Below are positions 61,431 through 64,000 of a DNA stretch of 64,000 bases, in pieces. The notes under the pieces are model-generated. The model did not search any database, was not told the origin of the DNA, and was given only the letters and a program-made list of their open reading frames with translations. The stretch is from positions 248,001-312,000 of the forward strand of contig NZ_BCWW01000001.1 in NCBI RefSeq assembly GCF_001894785.1. Direction: 5' to 3'. The stretch comes from Rhodococcoides fascians NBRC 12155 = LMG 3623. Its GTDB lineage: Bacteria; Actinomycetota; Actinomycetes; Mycobacteriales; Mycobacteriaceae. Every line of letters starts with the position of its first letter. The stretch's first letter is position 1. Position numbers and translations under genes: made by a program.

Positions 61431-61808
61431 ATGAACGATGCACCCGTGGCAACCCTGAAGATGGTCACGCTGGACTGCGGAGATCCCGAGGCCAGCGCGA
61501 CGTTCTGGTCTGCGCTACTCGGCTGGACCGTCGTCCACGCGGAGAAGGATTACGCGATGCTGCAGGGGCCCTCCAGCGCGCTCGGATTCGGACGCGTGGA
61601 GAATTATCAGCGGCCGGAGTGGCCGAACACGAAGGGCAGCAAACAGTTTCACTTCGATCTCGCGGTCGACGATCTGGATGCGGCCGCGAAAGCCGCAGTG
61701 CAGTTGGGGGCAACTGTGCCCGACGAGCAACCGGGTGAGACCTGGCGTGTGCTGTTGGATCCGGCCGGGCATCCGTTCTGCCTGACAAATGCCGCGAACT
61801 GGGGCTGA
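61431..61808 (+). CDS. VOC/glyoxalase-fold protein (1)
   Basis: 125 residues. LDCGDPEASATFWSALLGW and FDLAVDDLDAAAKAAVQLGA mark the fold; DPAGHPFCLT carries a likely metal ligand. ATG at 61431. Possible dioxygenase-, glyoxalase- or resistance-type activity; not distinguishable. Confidence 0.88.
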   Translation: MNDAPVATLKMVTLDCGDPEASATFWSALLGWTVVHAEKDYAMLQGPSSALGFGRVENYQRPEWPNTKGSKQFHFDLAVDDLDAAAKAAVQLGATVPDEQPGETWRVLLDPAGHPFCLTNAANWG

Positions 61809-61809
61809 C

Positions 61810-62214
61810 GTGGCTACCCTTGTCCGGGTGAAACCACGTCTGGCAGGAATCGAAATCGTCGTCGCCGATATGGCAGTTGCATTGGCGTTCTACCGCGTTC
61901 TGGGACTGGACATTCCGGCCGAGGCCGATGCCGAGCAACATGTGGAGGTCGACCTCGGTGGGGTTCGGTTGTTGTTCGACCTACCCTCGACGATCACCTC
62001 GTTCGATCCGACGTGGACCGCGCCCAGCGGAGGCCACCGCGTCGCGCTGGCATTCGACTGCGGCACGGCCGCCGGAGTCGATGCCGCGTGGGCCGCAGTG
62101 ACCGACGCGGGGTACACAGGGCACCTGCAGCCGTGGGATGCGTTCTGGGGGCAGCGTTATGCCGTCGTGCACGATCCCGACGGCACCACCGTCGATCTGT
62201 ACGCGAACGTGTGA
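61810..62214 (+). CDS. VOC/glyoxalase-fold protein (2)
   Basis: 134 residues from GTG at 61810 (GTG at 61828 also possible). IVVADMAVALAFYRVLGLD and QRYAVVHDPDGTTVDLYA are typical. It starts two bases after the previous stop, so the two are one operon, and is convergent with VOC protein 3. Confidence 0.87.
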   Translation: MATLVRVKPRLAGIEIVVADMAVALAFYRVLGLDIPAEADAEQHVEVDLGGVRLLFDLPSTITSFDPTWTAPSGGHRVALAFDCGTAAGVDAAWAAVTDAGYTGHLQPWDAFWGQRYAVVHDPDGTTVDLYANV

Positions 62215-62218
62215 CCGG

Positions 62219-62611
62219 TCAGCTCACCGGAGCGATGATCTGAATCAGGTTGCCGCAGGTGTCGTCGAACACGGCGGTGATCACCGGGCCCATCTCGGTG
62301 GGCTCCTGAGTGAACCTGACACCCAGTCCGACAAGCCGATCGTGTTCGGCTGCAACGTCTTCGACGGCGAACTGGGTGAACGGAATGCCGTCGGTGAACA
62401 GTGCCGTCTTGAACGGGCCGGTTGCCGGATGGCCGCTGGGCTCGAGCAGTAGCTCGGTGCCCTCCGGCTCCTGAGGAGATACGACCGTGAGCCAGCGATC
62501 TGTTCCGCCCATGGGAATGTCGTGCTTGACCACGAAGCCCAGTACGTCGGTGTAGAACGCCAGTGCCTTGTCTTGATCGTCGACGAACACACTGGTGATG
62601 TTGATTCTCAT
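62219..62611 (-). CDS. VOC/glyoxalase-fold protein (3)
   Basis: 130 residues: TSVFVDDQDKALAFYTDVLGF, TELLLEPSGHPATGPFK and VFDDTCGNLIQI. Similar to the glyoxalase-like proteins next to DinB genes. Overlaps the DinB-like gene by ATGA, so co-expressed with it. Confidence 0.88.
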   Translation of the reverse strand: MRINITSVFVDDQDKALAFYTDVLGFVVKHDIPMGGTDRWLTVVSPQEPEGTELLLEPSGHPATGPFKTALFTDGIPFTQFAVEDVAAEHDRLVGLGVRFTQEPTEMGPVITAVFDDTCGNLIQIIAPVS

Positions 62612-63129
62612 TGCGGCCCCTCGCCTGTGGGCCCGCCGGTCAGTTCGACGGCGACGTCGAGGTGGCCGAGATGGCGGGCGTATTCCTGCAGTACATGAAA
62701 GCAGATCCAGATCAGGGTGGGCTGTTCTTCGGTGAATCGTCCACCCAGGGTGGCCACGTCGTCCATGCGATGAGACCGCAGCACCTGCTCGGTCAGTCGA
62801 GCGCCGTCGTCGAGGCGCGCGAGCAATGCCGCCGCCGGCACGTCGGTCGGCACATGCCAGGATCCGTCCTTCTTGTCCCCCCACGGATCGTCGACGGCGC
62901 GCCCGAGGAACCCCCAGACGAACCAGCGCTGTTCCATGTACACAAGATGGATGAGCATCTCGAGGGGAGTCCACTGCGACGGCACAGCCGACGTGGCCAG
63001 CGCGTCGTCACTTAACGCGGCGATCCGCCGGGCGAGCTCACCGCGGTAGAAGCGGAGGTACTCGACGAACAGGTCGGCGGGATCGGACAAGGAGGACTCG
63101 GGCTCCGGGAACGTCGTCAGCTGTGCCAT
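62608..63129 (-). CDS. DinB-like (mycothiol-transferase family) protein
   Basis: 173 residues, a four-helix bundle with EYLRFYRGELARRIAALS, WTPLEMLIHLVYMEQRW and EYARHLGHLDVAVEL; the His residues in MLIHL and RHLGHLD can bind a metal. This DUF664-like subgroup of DinB includes mycothiol-dependent enzymes in Actinobacteria. ATG at 63129 follows GAAGGACCC. Paired with VOC protein 3. Confidence 0.85.
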   Translation of the reverse strand: MAQLTTFPEPESSLSDPADLFVEYLRFYRGELARRIAALSDDALATSAVPSQWTPLEMLIHLVYMEQRWFVWGFLGRAVDDPWGDKKDGSWHVPTDVPAAALLARLDDGARLTEQVLRSHRMDDVATLGGRFTEEQPTLIWICFHVLQEYARHLGHLDVAVELTGGPTGEGPQ

Positions 63130-63251
63130 GGGTCCTTCGTATCGGGTGGTGGGCTGCGTGTCCATTCTGTGGATGCGAAATCGGGATGAGGGCCGCGATC
63201 GAGAATTGTGGACACTCAGCTCACTGCTCGCGCTCCGTCGGCGCGGCAGAC

Positions 63252-63878
63252 TCAGCCGAACAACAGCAGCGCGGCCAGGGTGAGCATCATGATTCCGATA
63301 CCGAGATCGAGGACCCGCCACGCCGTCGGCCGCGCGAACAGGGGGCTGAGCACGCGCGATCCGTATCCGAGAGCGGTGAACCAGAGCACGCTGCCCAGCA
63401 CGGCACCGAGGGCGAACCACCACCGAAGCTCGCCCGGCTGCCGGTTACCGATGGACCCGAGAAATACGACGGTATCGAGGTAGACGTGCGGGTTGAGCCA
63501 CGTCAACGCGAGACACGTTGCGACAGCGGCGATCAGCGAGCCCCCACCGCCGCCGTCGGTGGTCATCGCCGCTGGGGTGCGGGCGCGGTTCAGCGCCATC
63601 ACTCCGTAGACGAAGAGGAACAGCGCTCCGAGCACGGTGACGACGCGTAACGCCAGCGGAAACCGGTCCACGAGGACGCCGATGCCCGCCACCCCGGCGA
63701 CGATCAGCACGGCGTCGGACAGCGCGCACACCGCAACCACCGGGAACACATGGGTGCGTTGCAGGCCCTTGCGCAGGACGAACGCGTTCTGCGCACCGAT
63801 GGCGACGATAAGGGACAGGCCGACTCCCAATCCGGTCAACGTCGATTGTGCTGCGGCAAGCGAGGTCATGCTGTTCAC
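63252..63878 (-). CDS. LysE/ArgO-type amino-acid exporter
   Basis: 208 residues, six membrane helices. LysE signature near the start (VAIGAQNAFVLRKGLQRTH) and the later TWLNPHVYLDTVVFLG. Exports lysine/arginine-like amino acids in Corynebacterium. GTG at 63878 or ATG at 63869. Divergent from a LysR-type gene that begins at the right edge, the LysE-LysG layout. Confidence 0.92.
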   Translation of the reverse strand: MNSMTSLAAAQSTLTGLGVGLSLIVAIGAQNAFVLRKGLQRTHVFPVVAVCALSDAVLIVAGVAGIGVLVDRFPLALRVVTVLGALFLFVYGVMALNRARTPAAMTTDGGGGGSLIAAVATCLALTWLNPHVYLDTVVFLGSIGNRQPGELRWWFALGAVLGSVLWFTALGYGSRVLSPLFARPTAWRVLDLGIGIMMLTLAALLLFG

Positions 63879-63944
63879 GCTAGGAGGCGACCAGCATTAG
63901 AGCCAGCGAATGTTTTTCACCATCGGTAAGTGTAACTTCATATT

Positions 63945-64000
63945 GTGGAGATCGAGCAGCTCAGAGCGCTGACAGCAGTAGTCGACGGTGGAACTTTCGA
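63945..64000 (+). CDS. LysR-type regulator (LysG/ArgP-like), N-terminal part
   Basis: The frame from GTG at 63945 reads VEIEQLRALTAVVDGGTF to the window edge, the start of a LysR helix-turn-helix. Its divergent position from lysE matches LysG/ArgP, which senses basic amino acids. The rest lies outside. Confidence 0.75.
   Translation, partial: MEIEQLRALTAVVDGGTF

Overview
The window looks like a high-GC member of the Mycobacteriales, most probably Rhodococcus (or the fascians-type Rhodococcoides branch). Gene order is the one found just downstream of gyrA near the chromosomal origin in this order: a DUF3566 gene, tRNA-Ile(GAT), a DLW-39-type mini-protein, tRNA-Ala(TGC), cwsA, ppiA, a rhomboid protease, a PH-domain gene, crgA, a DUF881 gene, trpG/pabA, then the reverse-strand growth and division block pknB-pknA-pbpA-rodA-pstP-fhaB-fhaA, followed by tRNA-Leu(CAG) and gltBD. 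The assignment rests on synteny and protein resemblance, not on a database search.

Layout. 1-9.4 kb: tRNAs, a ferritin-like acyl-ACP desaturase, a membrane diguanylate cyclase, a WXG-like/DUF1023 hydrolase, and small cell-envelope and division genes. 9.4-19.2 kb: one tightly packed reverse operon (mostly 4-bp ATGA/GTGA overlaps) for Ser/Thr phospho-signalling and peptidoglycan elongation. 19.4-26.1 kb: tRNA-Leu and the glutamate synthase operon, closed by an unusual hairpin with 21-bp tandem repeats. 26.2-34.3 kb: accessory genes (cutinase-like enzyme, two MFS exporters, a YhgE/Pip-like protein, a LysR regulator). 34.5-40 kb: FabH, a hydrolase and the fused LysX. 40-53.3 kb: short accessory cassettes (AbiEi-like protein, GNAT, F420/PPOX enzymes, GGDEF-EAL, LacI with MFS, a cobalamin-riboswitch ABC importer, phenolic acid decarboxylase). 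53.3-64 kb: regulators, small enzymes, an isolated MraY, glyoxalase-fold proteins and a LysE exporter with a divergent LysR gene.

The most unusual signal is a short non-coding repeat of 55-60 bp seen nine times in intergenic DNA (about 732, 6892, 34466, 40084, 41875, 49193, 51036, 52621 and 53246). Each copy has two 19-bp half-sites with consensus CCACTSRATGTSMCATTGA, 31 bp apart, around a C/A/G-rich spacer. Because the core ATGTSACAT is itself palindromic, the element is both a direct and an inverted repeat. Eight of nine copies point the same way. None lies in the 27 kb conserved core; seven lie between 34 and 53.3 kb, where they bracket small gene cassettes. Some copies are flanked by short tandem repeats that seem to grow from the element edge, and one supplies the stop codon of the ABC ATPase gene.

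A second layer is a set of perfect or near-perfect DnaA boxes in four intergenic regions outside the origin. No transposase, integrase, phage gene, CRISPR array or rRNA gene was found.
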